A program made the translations under genes and the position numbers. Below the pieces are notes generated by a model. It had not been told where the DNA came from and searched no databases. It was given only the letters and a program-made list of their open reading frames with translations. Below, piece after piece: positions 31,679 through 43,130 of a DNA stretch of 64,000 bases (its first letter is position 1; the number at the start of each line of letters is the position of its first letter). Where the stretch lies: positions 5,288,632 to 5,352,631 of the forward strand of contig CM030937.1 of NCBI GenBank assembly GCA_018136815.1. Reading direction: 5' to 3'. This stretch comes from Isochrysis galbana. Lineage: Eukaryota > Haptophyta > Isochrysidales > Isochrysidaceae.

Positions 31679-34600
31679 ATGCAGTCGGGCGGCTCGCTTG
31701 TCGACTCTCCCCTCTCCTTCTCGGCCGATGGCAAGTATGTCCTCTGCCCCGCGGGCAGCGCCGTGAAGCTCTTCTCTGCCGAGACGGGCGCCCTGTTACG
31801 CGTGCTCGATGCTCACAGTGCCCGCGTGACGGCTGTCGCAGCCGGAGGGCCCAACCGGCTGCAGGCGCTATCCGCTGGGCTGGATGGGCTCATTCTGCTA
31901 TGGGACGTGGACGAGGCCAAGGTACTGCGCGCCTTCTGCCTCGGCCAGCCCATCGTCGACCTCGCCCTACATCCCACGCTCTCAACAACAGTCTTTGTTC
32001 TCACGGCCCCGGGAGAGACGGGCGGCTGTGCGCCCACACCTGCCTACGCTAAGGGGCTCGCCTTCCCAGGCCGTGCCTACTCGGTTTCGCTGCGCGTTAC
32101 GAAGCGAAGCACAAAACGGGCGCGCGAGCTCGCTGCCCGCGCCGCCGACCCTAGCGATGGCGAGGCCGTCTTCGGGAACCTCGAGCGGCCGTGGCCGGTC
32201 GACCCGCGCTTGCTCTTTCGTGCCAAGGCGCATGCTCTCGCGGTCGCATCATGCGGTGAGCCGACGCCCCTCGTGGCTGCGGTGAGCGGCGCTTGGCTAA
32301 CCGTGCACGATATGGGCGACGGTGCCACTGGCCTCTTCCGGCAGCGGCGTGAACGACGCGCGGCGCTCCAGTGCGTTGCACTCTCGCCGAGTGAGCGGCT
32401 GGCGGCGACTGCTGATGAGTTCGGCCGGATTCATCTGTGGCGGCTTGATCGACTGACAACGCGCGATGCGGCCGCCCGGCAGGCGACGGGCGCGGGTGCC
32501 GGCGAGGGGCCCGCGCGTGAGATGCACTGGCACGCGCAGGCGCTCGCCGCCCTCACCTTCTCGCCCGATGGCGCTCTCGTGCTCTCTGCGGGCCGTGAGG
32601 GCGTGCTCGTCTTCTGGCAGACGCACGCCGCCGAGCGCGCTTTCTTGCCTCGGCTCGGCGCGCCCATCCTCGGCATGACGTGCGCAGCTACCCTCTGGCC
32701 CTGACACTTTCCTTGCGCGCCACCTCTGCGCACCGCCTGTAGCCGCTTACTCCCGCCCCCCCTTCAACGCCCCCCTCAGCACATCGCCTGACGGCGAATC
32801 GCTTGCGCTGCGAGGCGCCGATAACACCATCCAACTTGTCGAGCTAGCAGCTCGCCGTGTGTCCCGCGTGATCCACGGGCTTCGACGCGCCTCGCGCATT
32901 CTGCCCGATGCGCGGCTCCGCGCCATGGTCCTCTACGGTGGCGAGGCTGCTGCGTCGCTACAGTGGTGGTCGCCGACGGCCGATGCGCATATTGGCTCGC
33001 TCGCTGCGGCTCCAGCCAACCTGTCGGGCTCGTTGCCGGCGGTGGGCTCACAACGAGACTCGCGCCTTCGCTCGTACCGCGACACGGCGGCGGCCGGCGG
33101 CACGTCCGCGCCAGGCGTCACCCATGCGGCCATCTCACCTGACGGCACGAAGCTCGCCACCTTTGAGGTCCGCGCCAATGCCGAACTGCGGCAGCACTCG
33201 TGCCTCAAGCTATGGGCGCTGCGAGATGGGGCGTGGCAGCTGACGACGCGCGCACCTCAGCCCCACGTGGGGCCGCTCACAGCACTCGCCTTCCACCCCA
33301 CACTTCTCATCGCGCTCACTGCGGCCCACGACGCTAAGTTCAAGCTATGGGAGGCCGTGCCGCCATCCGCCTCGGCCGCTGCGCCTGACGAGGCCGCTAC
33401 CGCGCTTCCGCCGTCCACGAGCGCACGGCCCTCCGCGCCGCTCGCCGCGGGGTCTGCAGTAGGTAGCTGGGCCTGCCGGTCCGTCGGCTTCTACCGCCAG
33501 AGCGCCGCTGTCGCCGCAGCCTTCTCTGCGGATGGCTCGCTGCTGGCCGTTGCCTATGCGCCCGACGTCATCACATTGTGGGAGCCGCTCTCCAACTTGC
33601 TACTCGCGACGCTCGCCCAGCCGCTCGAACCTGACGATGCGCTCCGCTTCCTCGCCTTCCCGGCCGATGGTGGCACACTTCTCGCCCACTCCTCGCGTGC
33701 TGTCTTCTGCCTCTCGCTACTGACGTCGCACTTACTATGGGCGTACCAGGCGCAAGATGTAGTCTCCGCCGCGGCGGATCCTGCGTCCGACTCAGCGTTG
33801 GTGGCAGTCGCGCTCGCCACACCTGCCGCGCCTCGCGCGCCCGACGGCCATTGCACCGCCTTCGCAATCCTCGAGTTTGGCTCCAGGGGCGATGGTGAGG
33901 CAGCGGCAGCCACCGCCGCCGCTGCAAAGGAGGGCATCGAATCTGGGTTTGGCAACGTGGCATCAGTCCCGCGCCGTGTGTGGCACTTGTCGGAGCGCCC
34001 CAATGCAGTAAGCTTCCTGCCTACGGCTGGAGGGCGGCAAGGTGTGCCGCTCTGCCTGAGCGGCTCCGGCGAGCTCTTCCTCCTGTGGAGCCCGGAAGAA
34101 ACGGCGGCGATTCAGCCGGCCGATGGCGGGGTCGGCGCAATGTCTCTCCGCCACGTGGCGCCATCGCGCCTCACGTCACTCTTTGGATCAAATGCTGTGC
34201 CTACCGCTGCCACAGGCCGCGGCGCCGGCATCCTGGTCGGAGAAGACGACGATTCGGAGGGGGAGGAGTCGGCAACCCGGCGCACGCTCGATATGGTGGC
34301 GCCGTCCGCCCTCGGAATCGTAAGCGCCGTAGAGCGCGACGCCGGCTGGGAGGCGCGTGCCTTGGATGCTTGGATGAAGCAGCACCTGGTCGCTGTGCCG
34401 TCTCACCTACTTCCGCCGGTTCGAGCCATTTACCCGCACATCATGGATGCGCTCATGCTCAAGGCGCCGCACCTTGTCGCGCAGGAAGCGCAGGCTAAGC
34501 GGCGCTCCTCCGAATCCGCCCAGGGCGCCGAGGGCATCGTGTCGGAGACGCCGGCGTCGGAGCTCGAGCTGCACGAGCTAGCAGCCGCCAAGGCGGAGGG

Positions 34601-35537
34601 TCGTGGCTCCACCTTTCTACGCATGGTCGAGCTCTACGCGCCAGCGATTCGCCGCGGCAAGATATCCGCTGCGGAACGTAGAAAGTCGGCGCGCATGTCG
34701 ACGGGGGAGGAGGCGACACATAGCGATGATGAGAAGGGGGATGAGGGCGACGGCGAGGGTGCAAGAGATCACCGTCCGGCGCTGCGGCTCACTTTGTACG
34801 ATGACGGCGGCAGCAACGGTGCACAGGCTAGCGACGACGATATTGCCGTCGAGCCCGCCGCTGCCAACGACGCTAAGACGCCCGCGGCAGCCGGGACGCC
34901 GGTCGCGTGGCCGCCGAAGGGGTATGTGCCATTTGACGTGTGTGGCGTGCCTGGGGCGGGGGAGGTGATTCGTGATGTCGGCGCCCCGCCTCCGCCCGCA
35001 TGGTGCGGTGTCGGCATTCCCGCTGGGCTTTCAAAGGAGGATGTCAATTTCTGGCGCGAGCACGCGCTTGACGAGGCGCAGCTCTCTGAGATTGCGCAGT
35101 GGGTGGAGATGGACGGTCTTCAGACGGATCACACTGATGGGACAGCAAGTATTCCACTCGTGTGGGAGGCGCTCGACCAGAGCCCCGACGAGATATGGGA
35201 AGCCGCCATCCGCAGCGCCCAGCTCCGTGAGACCAAGCTGGAGGGATCCCCGGACGGCTGTGACCTCGCGGCCGAGCTCCTCGCCGCGCGAGACCTTCTG
35301 CGATCGGCAGGTCTCGAAGTGGATCGCACGCGCGGGTACGGCATCGCCAAGGGCGAGATGCCGGCCGACATGCGGCAGCCACCGACACCCGGCTGGCAGT
35401 CTGAGCCCACCAAGCTCGAGATGAAAGTGCTAGCCAAGGAGTTCCGCGACGGAAAGCGAGGGTCCACAGGCTCGGTCATCGCCGCCGCGCTCGCCGCCTC
35501 AGATGTCCGCGTCGCACGCCGTGCTGTCGCCCAATAG
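31679..35537 (+). CDS. WDR75: WDR75/Utp17-type WD40 protein of the SSU processome
   Basis: Predicted join(31679..32679, 32780..35537), about 1252 aa; the 100-nt intron (AC|GTGCGC ... CCTCAG|CA) has phase 2. The N-terminal propeller shows FSADGKYVLCPAG, GLDGLILLWDVDEAKVLRAF, GRIHLWRLD, then HWHAQALAALTFSPDG and SAGREGVLVFWQ with FLPRLGAPI, the order and wording of WDR75. A second set of WD-like repeats follows in exon 2 (LTALAFHP, KFKLWE, AFSADGSLLAVAY). WDR75/Utp17 belongs to the t-UTP/UtpA module, which binds nascent pre-rRNA and supports Pol I transcription in the nucleolus. It is longer than the usual 830-900 aa: the last 350 residues hold an acidic linker (SDDEKGDEGDGEG) and a conserved-looking segment ending RVARRAVAQ. 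Confidence 0.88.
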
Positions 35538-36300
35538 AGTAGGCACAATCTTGCGCGACGTCCTCGCCCAAGTGGCGGCCGCGCCGCGCTCTCACGCCAC
35601 CAAGCGAGCGCTTTTCCCGCCGTAGCCTCGCGTGGACATGGGCTTCCGCCATGGCACGCCTCCTCGCATGAGTCTTGCGAACGGGGCGCAGCGGCGGACA
35701 CGGGCTCACCGGACATCTAGGGTTGGGCGGGGAGTCTTTCACACGCTTAGCTTGGCCGGGATGCCGCGCTCCTGGGAGGACGAGCGCTATTTAAGTGAGC
35801 GGCGGTGACTCGGCCTCGCGGCTAGGTTCAGAATTCTGAGTTCCTATTTGACCAAGCCTCGAATCCTACCATCACGTGCATGTGTCATGATGTTGTGATT
35901 GATGTACGTTTGTCAATGACTATGATTTAGAAAGCACCGAACTATTGTTAGTTTGAGCATCATCTATTGTAGGGCGGTCAAACAGTGATTTATAACGACT
36001 AACATGTGAGGGGGGCTGCATTTTTTGACCGTCCCCCCAAGCCGCCATAAAAATCTCCTGGGGGCTTACCTGCCTCCACGAAAAATTGCCGAGGAAAATG
36101 GTGGGATTTACCGCCCCCCTCGCCCCCCCTCTACAAACGCGTTGGGGCTCTAACAGTATAGAACTGGCGGTGGCGCCGCGGGGCCGATAAGGTTATTTCG
36201 GCCAAATTGTTTCATGACACGACGATTCCCCCGAGATCCGTCCGCGCGATCAGGCGCCGGACCTTCATCTGGTGCGCCTAGCTACTAGCTAGAGCGCATC
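35538..36300. other. WDR75 3' flank and a TAGGGCGGTCAAAC-type repeat end (35971-36090, +)
   Basis: The terminus at 35971 begins TAGGGCGGTCAAACAGTGAT and shares with 27329 the TTTGACCGTCC block, a CCTGGGGGCTTACCTGCC/CCTAGGGGACCCGCCTGTCG block and a CACGAA-x-TTGCCG/CTTCGCC segment. Nothing else was recognised. Confidence 0.55.
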
Positions 36301-37429
36301 GGGGGGGACGTCACCCGCGGGCAGCACCCCATGCACCCCACAGCGCGTGCACACGGCTGCCTTGGCCACAGAGGAGTCCGCCCTGACCACCCCGACCCGC
36401 CCCTCGCAGGTCGCAGGAATTACCCGCGCTCGAGCTCGAGCACTAGCAACTAGACAACGACCTCTACCTCCTTCCTTGACGTTGAGGCCGTCGACGCGTG
36501 GCTGGCGAGCGCCAACCTCCTGCCTCCTGGCCGCCCTCGCGGCGCACCTCTGCTCGACAGCGCCTCACCCGGCGCTGATGCGCTGATCGACAAGCGACAA
36601 GGCTCGGCCTAGGTAGGGGTAGGGGTAGGGGCATCCAATACAACTGGATCAACCCCAAACAGCCGGCAGCGCGCTCGGTGACGGCTCAAACTTGGGTACT
36701 CGCGTGTATCTCGGCACCGGGACGCTAGCGTTAAAGCCGGGGGCGTGGCCGATTTCGACGCAGTGCGCACGGGCAGTTGCGGCGATTGGCGTAGTAGCTG
36801 CAACGGTGTCATTTGTCAATGCTGGTGCTTGGTGCTTGGTGGGGCTCATCCAATACCCAATACAACTGGATCAATCAACCTCAAAGCGACGCTAGCCCGT
36901 TCAGTCTTGGTGCAAAGTCGGGCCTTCTCGCCTTGGAAATTGTATCCAAATTTCGGTCAAAAATTTATTTCGATGATGGACCCAAATCTTACTTAAAAAA
37001 ATCTCGAAATTCTCGCCGGAGCCAAACAGAGAGGGCGAGGGATCGGACACACGGGAAGGATAGAAGGAGCCATAATTAGATGGTTTTGTATTCACTCGTA
37101 GACGAGGTAAACCAGAGGAGAAGAAGGGAGGTCGGGTGGAGAGAGAGGAGGAGGAGGCAGGGGGAGAAGAGATCTAGCGAGGACAAGGGAATGAGGCGTG
37201 GAGAGATGAAGGGAGAGAGAAGAGAGAGAAGTCACCGGAGAGAGAAGAGAGAACGATGGGAGAAAGGGAAGAGAGTACAAGCGAGAAGAATGGAGGGATA
37301 CTCGTACGAAAGAGAAGCAGAGGGAGGGGGGTCAGAGAGGGAGAGAGAGGGGGGGGGGAGAAGAGAGAGAGAAACAGAGAAAGGGACCAGAGAGAGAGAG
37401 GAGAGAGAGAGAGAGAGCGAAGGTCGGCG
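36300..37429. other. Intergenic; short direct repeat pair and GA-rich 5' region
   Basis: The words CATCCAATACAACTGGATCA (36633) and CCAATACAACTGGATCAATC (36856) repeat directly about 220 bp apart and may flank an old insertion. 37100-37425 is almost pure purine (GAGA, GGGAG), directly upstream of the next start. No gene was recognised. Confidence 0.45.
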
Positions 37430-38448
37430 ATGCTGTCCACTCTGTGCGCGTCGGCGCTGGCGCTGCACGCGTCTTCTGCGTTTGGCCCTCGCGTGCGTGA
37501 GGTGCGCATGTCTGCGGACTACGGTTCGACCGCCTGGCATGACCCTGCGCTCGCGCGCGTCGCCTCTGCCCTCAATCTTCAGCCGAAGCCATACGCCGCT
37601 GATCTCGGGTTCGATTCCTTCTCCCTCTCCTCTGGCTGCTCGGGCTCTATCGCGTCGTTCGAGCGGCCGGGCAAGGAGGCCAACGTGGCATGGTGTAGTG
37701 GACTCTCCGTCACCGGACCCGTCTGCCGCGCATCCATCACCGCCTGGTGCGGGCCGCTCACTGATGTGCCGCACCTCACTGCCGCCTCGGGAGTCTCAAA
37801 TGGAGGAGTTGACCTGCTGATCGACTTCAAGGTGCGCGCCGACTGCGGATACCTGCCCTCTGGGGTGTATGAGGAGCCTGCGAGCCGTGAAGCCTTCATG
37901 CAGGGCTCCAACCGCAAGGACTTTGCGGAGGCATTCTTCACCGACAATGTCGTTGAGTGGCGAGAGTCGCTCCTCGCGCTGCCTGGCGCAGAGTCCTCGA
38001 CACTTAGCGCGGAGGAGATGGCAACGCTCGGCTCATCCCCCTTGCGCATCTGCCTTCGTCTACCGCTCACTCCGGATGCCGCCGCCGCCGCCTCGGCGGC
38101 ATGCGACAAGGCTGTCGACATGTGGCTCGGCTGGATGGTCGGCGCGGTTGAAGGCCCCCGTGCGCTCGGGGCCGGCGCCAAGCAGACACAGACGTACGCA
38201 CGCGACACCAAGCTGCGCGCGAACGCGTACGGCGAGCTCCTCTCGATGTACTCGGTCCTCTTTGGCGAGGATGGTAAGGCACTCGCAGCCGCCGACGCGG
38301 GACCTCTCGATGAAGCCTACGTGAGTCATGGCAGCCTGCTTTTGCACGTCGAAATACTGAGCCTTGGCGCAGCCCAGCCACCGCGCTGGGCAGGCCTGAT
38401 TCCTCGCTGCCCCTCCCCGGTGGATTGCAGGTTGGTGGCGCCTCATGA
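37430..38448 (+). CDS. Red chlorophyll catabolite reductase-like plastid protein
   Basis: Predicted join(37430..38320, 38431..38448), about 302 aa; the 110-nt intron (TAC|GTGAGT ... TTGCAG|GT) leaves a tiny last exon encoding VGGAS and stop. The N-terminus MLSTLCASALALHASSAFGP is a signal peptide with an SAF cleavage junction, the hallmark of plastid import in red-derived complex plastids. The body carries SITAWCGPLTDVPHL, VDLLIDFKVRADCGY, SNRKDFAEAFFT, SPLRICLRLPLT and CDKAVDMWLGWM, in the order of RCCR-type proteins (compare TDAPHL and LVLDLLPRKDLVL in plants). RCCR reduces the linear tetrapyrrole made from pheophorbide a during chlorophyll breakdown. The family call is from memory alignment; the exact bilin substrate is unknown. 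Confidence 0.6.
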
Positions 38449-40230
38449 TGCGGCGTGTAGAGCTTCGCCGTCGTGCAGGGCCGCCACACTGCACGGTGCG
38501 GCACCCCGCTCTCGAGCCCATTGCAAGCGCCGAGGCCTTCGAGGGTTCCCTCCTACGGCACAGCAGTTTGATGTCGGAGGATGTCACGGTATGGGATTCT
38601 GATCTTGCAAGTTCACACGCATCTTGTTGAGGTTGGGGCGGCGGCTGCTTTGCTTGCGCGCACTGCGCGCCGGCGCTGGCGCTGGCGTTAGATGATCAAG
38701 AAGAAGCCACACCACACCACACGAAGTCGTTCATTGAGTTTGAGTGGCTACGCACTCTTGGCTCCTTGCTTGGGGCACGAAAGTTTCTGGCAAAATGGCA
38801 TCGTTTGCGATCTTTGCACACCCTCGACTCGGAGAATTGTCATCTGAGATCTCAAAGTAGTCGACTGGGTAAAATGTGATTCGTGATCAAAATGCAGTTT
38901 TTGCTCGGAATAACGAAGCGCGGGAAGTTGCAGAGCGCATCCAATGGCCAAGGCCCCGCAACTCCAACGTTCTCTCTACCTCTAGTCATGCCACCGGTCA
39001 TCGGTGCGAGAATTCGCATAAAAATCAAAATGCCAATGCTAACATAGATGCTTTCAAACGAGTGCATAGTGTGCCAATGTGGCGTGTGTGTTGTATTCAT
39101 GCCAATGGCTGATGGCTTTGGTTGTAGGCATTAATACTAGAGTAAGGGTACGCGCGCTCACACTCACGCTTGAACGGTTCCCCTTGTTGCTACAGACGGC
39201 ACAGAGATTCGGAATCCACAATCTCCATGGTCACAAGTTCAGGTTAGCATATAGGTATTCGAAAATTGAAATTTGTGGTTGTGGTTCGAAGATTTTTTGG
39301 TTTTTTTCTATTGCGCCTATTGCGCTATGATTGTTGGCAATTGCGTTGGCTCGTTCAACGCTTGACGTTTGAGAGAAGAAACCGGCCTCCGGTTGCGGGA
39401 CGTTAGAGCGCGTGCTGTCGGGCGCCGCGACGGCCGATTTCGAGCCGCGGCTTGGGGGCGCGTCGTTGGCTCGCGGCGGCGGTCGGTTCTTGAATATATG
39501 GGGCTTGGTTGGCGCGGGCGCCGCACACCGGACACCGGGCTGGTGACACCTCTTATATCCTGAGTACAACACGGACTGAGCTCGAACGGCGAACGGGCCG
39601 GGCTACCTTCCACAACTTCCCATCAATGAAGCCGAAGCCGACCAGATTGGCGGCAGTGGAACCCCTGCTTCCTGCTTCCACAAAGGCGCCCGCAAACCTT
39701 GGGATTGGAAGAGGGAGAGGGGGGCAATGCAGAAGAGCGAAAAGCTACGGGAATCAATGAGATGGGAGAACCTCGTGTGAATGTGCTCCACCACTGCAGA
39801 ATGCGTTGCGCTGATGGCCGCTTCACTACGGCCCAACATCGGCTGGTGCTCCCGTGTTGTGAGGTCTGAGATGAAGGTGCTTTCAAGCGTCAGGCAGCTT
39901 GTCATGGTGTTGTGCCCATAAGGGCCACCCGGCCGCGGGTCGCGCCGCCGAGGCGGCGCGGCCCTTGCCAGGGTGAGAGGGGCCTCTGCCATAAGGCATG
40001 CCCAATGGAGTGCGGCTGGTCCCTGCCTGGTGCTGCTGCTCTGGCTCCTGCAGTCTGCTGCCCCCCATGTGGGGGGCCAGCATGGCTGCCGTATGTGGTA
40101 TGGCCGGGGCCACGGGCCGTGTGGCGCGACGCGGGTCGCGCTCACCTGCTCGGCCTCTGATGGCGGGCGCGGTCGCTTCGACAGCGACTGCTCCATGGGG
40201 GCTGGGGGGCCGCCCTCGGCGGGGGGCCCG
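38449..40230. other. Intergenic, no gene recognised
   Basis: 38640-39330 is of mixed composition with only small frames. 39360-39560 is GC-rich without motifs. The minus-strand frame 39603-40343 (246 aa) has no recognisable domain and overlaps repeat sequence, so I do not call it. Confidence 0.4.
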
Positions 40231-40234
40231 GAGG

Positions 40235-40295
40235 AGAGGAGGGGAGCGGCGGCGCGCTCCGCATGGCAACTGACTATAAAGTTAGCTTCCCTCGC
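40235..40295 (+). repeat. Repeat end matching 21914-21955 in inverted orientation
   Basis: GGGGAGCGGCGGCGCGCTCC, then GCATGGCAACTGACTATAAA and GTTAGC match the complement of the 21.9-kb copy. Confidence 0.6.
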
Positions 40296-40329
40296 TGGGG
40301 AGCTATGACCGATACACGGAGAGCGAAGA

Positions 40330-40675
40330 CAAAAGACGGTCATGGAACATTTGATGACACCGAGAGAGAGTAAGAGAAGAGGCGGAATACCAATCGACGA
40401 GACCTTGCGGCTTAAAATAACCCACAGGTTACAAGTAAAAGTCTGTCATCATATGGAATACGACAAGCTTGTGGGGAGTTATAATGGGAGCCGGGGGTTT
40501 GCGAGGGGGGAGATTCGTAGGGGTGCATATTCGTATGTGTCTAGTGGCAACTTGACAACGCACGTCAAGGCGTACGGGCAGGTGCGCTGAGGGGTGTCGT
40601 GATAGTACCGGGCTAGTGGGAGTAGTGGTACTAACGCTCAGTTGTTTTATTATTATTATCGTACTGCTCATGCCG
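40330..40675 (+). repeat. About 345-bp dispersed element, most complete copy
   Basis: The first half (ATGGAACATTTGATGACACC to AAAGTCTGTCATCATATGGA) matches 56225-56410 in reverse. The second half (GTTATAATGGGAGCCGGGGG to CAGTTGTTTTATTATTATTA) matches 6290-6490 in reverse, and its end matches 198-260. A short frame starting MEHLMTPRESKRRGG is conserved in the 56-kb copy, a hint of an old coding region. Family unknown. Confidence 0.75.
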
Positions 40676-40679
40676 AAAT

Positions 40680-41599
40680 ATTCATGCCAAAAGGCCTGAA
40701 TACAACACAACCTTGCAATGGAGAGCCACTCGGGCCCTATGCGAGACCGCGTCGTCCGCATGAGCGTCGTCCGCATGAGCGGCTCCGCTGCCACCACCCG
40801 AAAGGCGAGTTCGCATAAGTCGTCTGTGGTCTATGCCGGTGTCCGGCCCGTCGCGAGCAGCCCTCTTGCGCGCCCCGTCTCTCCGCTCGTCCGAAGCCAG
40901 AAACATGGCCAGTCCGGAGTCCTCCAGCTCTCGCGCCGTGAAGGCCCAGGTGGGCATCGCTGGCCAGCGCTTTGGCTTTGGCGGCGCGAGATTGGTTGAG
41001 GAGCCCTTTGTTGGGTCTCCGCGGTCTCACTTGGTATTTGGTTTTTTGCCAGAGCGACTCAACAGTCAACAGCGACTCATCGGTCATCGGGGACTCAAGG
41101 CTGTTGACTCGGGAACTCGTGAGTCCCGTGGAGTCGCTGCAAAACCCCTCTGGTGTGATAGGGTCTCCTTCTTCTCTCGGTTTCGTCGATCCATCGACGC
41201 TCTTTCTCTTGCTTGGCTCGTAGAAGTAAAGTAGTTGGTTGCTTCTCCGGCGCGCGGGGGGGGGGGGGGCCTCGTTTTAATTCTCGCCCTCGGCGTCGGC
41301 CGGCCGGGGGGCGCCTCCCCCCCCCCCCCCTCCCCCCCCTTTTATATTCTTCTCGCTCTCGTCTTCTTTTTTTCGCACTCCCTTCTCTTCTCTCTCGTCG
41401 CATGGTCGTCGCCTCTTCGCCCCCCCCCCCCCCCCCCCCCCGACCCCTAACCAACCGCGCTGATGGATGACGAGCGACGCTTGCCCACGCCCATAGCCGC
41501 CTCCGAGATCATGAATAAAGGAGCCCAAATTATGAAAAGATTGGGAAGGAGGGCCTCACTTCCGAGAGAGAGAAGAGCAAGTCCGCGCGCGCGAGAGAG
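40680..41599. other. Intergenic and low-complexity 5' flank
   Basis: The plus-strand frame 40833-41234 has no family motif. Between 41040 and 41120 the words GACTCAAC, GACTCATCGG, GACTCAAGG and GACTCGGG recur irregularly. G and C runs at 41258-41270, 41316-41338 and 41420-41441 form the usual low-complexity block before the next gene. Confidence 0.4.
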
Positions 41600-42091
41600 A
41601 TGGCGGCCGTCGCCCTACTTCTCGCCTCTCTCTCCCTCTCTCCAGGCGTGAGCCGTCCGGCGGTGAGGGGCGTGAGCATGATGGCGAGTGCGGGGGGAGA
41701 GAAGCAGTGCGCGCTCATTGAAATGATCGCCGACGAGCCCAAGCGAGTCGCACAGGTGCTGCGCAAGACGTGGATGGAGGGAGGAGTGAAGAGGGGCCTC
41801 ACAGGCACAGTTCTTGTGCCCCAGGACGGCAAGGTTCAGATCGTCTGTCAAGGCGAGCTAGCGCGGCTGAAGTCGTTTGCTGAGTGGGTCGAGACAGAGA
41901 GCATGCTTGTCGAGAAAGTCTCCATCATCGACCTCGATGCGTGCCCGGTCGTGCCAATGTCGTCCAGGTTCCCACTCGCGGACGCAGAGGATGAGGAAGC
42001 GCAGCCGTGGCGCGAGCTTCTCGAGTCGATCTCGATCGACATTGGTGTTGCAAAAGGTACCACCCAGTCTAACGATGAAGGGCTCTTCTAA
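41600..42091 (+). CDS. Signal-peptide protein with acylphosphatase-like region
   Basis: 163 aa, no intron. The N-terminus MAAVALLLASLSLSPGVSRP suggests a signal peptide followed by a basic transit region, so plastid or secreted. Residues about 60-105 (GLTGTVLVPQDGKVQIVCQG, FAEWVE) resemble the C-terminal half of acylphosphatase, where LGL-GWV-N-DG-VEI--QG is usual. The family's catalytic Asn would fall in GTVLV and is missing, and the GRVQGVxFR phosphate-binding loop is not evident, so it is probably not an active acylphosphatase. The tail is acidic. Alternative: an unrelated alpha/beta ferredoxin-like fold. Confidence 0.5.
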   Translation: MAAVALLLASLSLSPGVSRPAVRGVSMMASAGGEKQCALIEMIADEPKRVAQVLRKTWMEGGVKRGLTGTVLVPQDGKVQIVCQGELARLKSFAEWVETESMLVEKVSIIDLDACPVVPMSSRFPLADAEDEEAQPWRELLESISIDIGVAKGTTQSNDEGLF

Positions 42092-43130
42092 GCGACGCCA
42101 GTTGATGCGCCCCGCAAAGGCTCCGGTCTAGTCAGAGCCCCAAGCATCGCGTGCTAGCGCCTTCTGCACCAGTGCGCCCGAAACTGTGAGCGCTTCCTGT
42201 ACCACAAGCGCCAATGGCACCGCCCACCACGTGATATTTACGCTGGTTCCCACGGTGGATGGCCTGGGTGAAGCTGCAACTCGGCCATTTATGCACATGC
42301 TGAGGTGGAAAAGCCAAGTCTGTCATTGCATGAAGATATTTTTGCACGAGGTGCCCTGCAGTGCACCCGTGGAGAACTTCGCATGAGACACACACATGCA
42401 TGAGCCAAATCACCGCAGAGTATTCTTGCATGTTCATGCCCATTGCCGCGGCGAATGTTATCGCATGCCTTTAGCGCTCTCTACCATGGTATGCTCAGCT
42501 GGATGCTACGTACTGCACGCACGAGCAATGACCATGCGGGCTAGAACCATTTATCGGACAGCAATTTGGATATCATTTCTTACACACGGCAACGTACACT
42601 TGCAAGACAGCGTCTTGGGAAATCGGACTTGCATCGCCTTTATTGCCCAAATTAACTCGTGCCGGCACTAGATGCCCAATCATCTATAACGCGCGCATGT
42701 CAACTATCTTGCATTTAGCTGAGCGACTAGCTGCGCGAATGCAATGGCATACAATGGGTAATGACCTATACATAGATGAGGAGCGGGCAGCAGGTGGGTG
42801 AGACAATGTTCACACCAGCCTCATGTGGCGGCTTGTTTGATGAGAGCTCTAGTGTGTGCGATTGTGGAAAGTCACGTAGCACGCGTGAAGCCGCCGTGAT
42901 ATGTGCGATGTGCGATGTCGCTGCGATGCGCCACATGCGAGCGCTTCATGCCAGCGTATACGCGTGATACACGCAGCATCAGGGGGAACCCAGCATTGCC
43001 GGCATTCTGGAAGGACGCCGTAACAAACTTCAGATCCCTGGAGATACGCCGCTCGCGACTCACAAGAGAAGGAGCGCACTCCCACAGCCCCTATGGCACA
43101 ACCCGCACGAACCACCGCCGATCACGCGCG
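42092..43130. other. Intergenic, no gene recognised
   Basis: It contains many ATGCATGC/GCATGC-type words at 42290-42540 and no supported coding frame. Confidence 0.4.

Noticed and set aside
39603..40343. 246-aa minus-strand ORF
   Set aside because: No motif, overlaps repeats and lacks support from composition.
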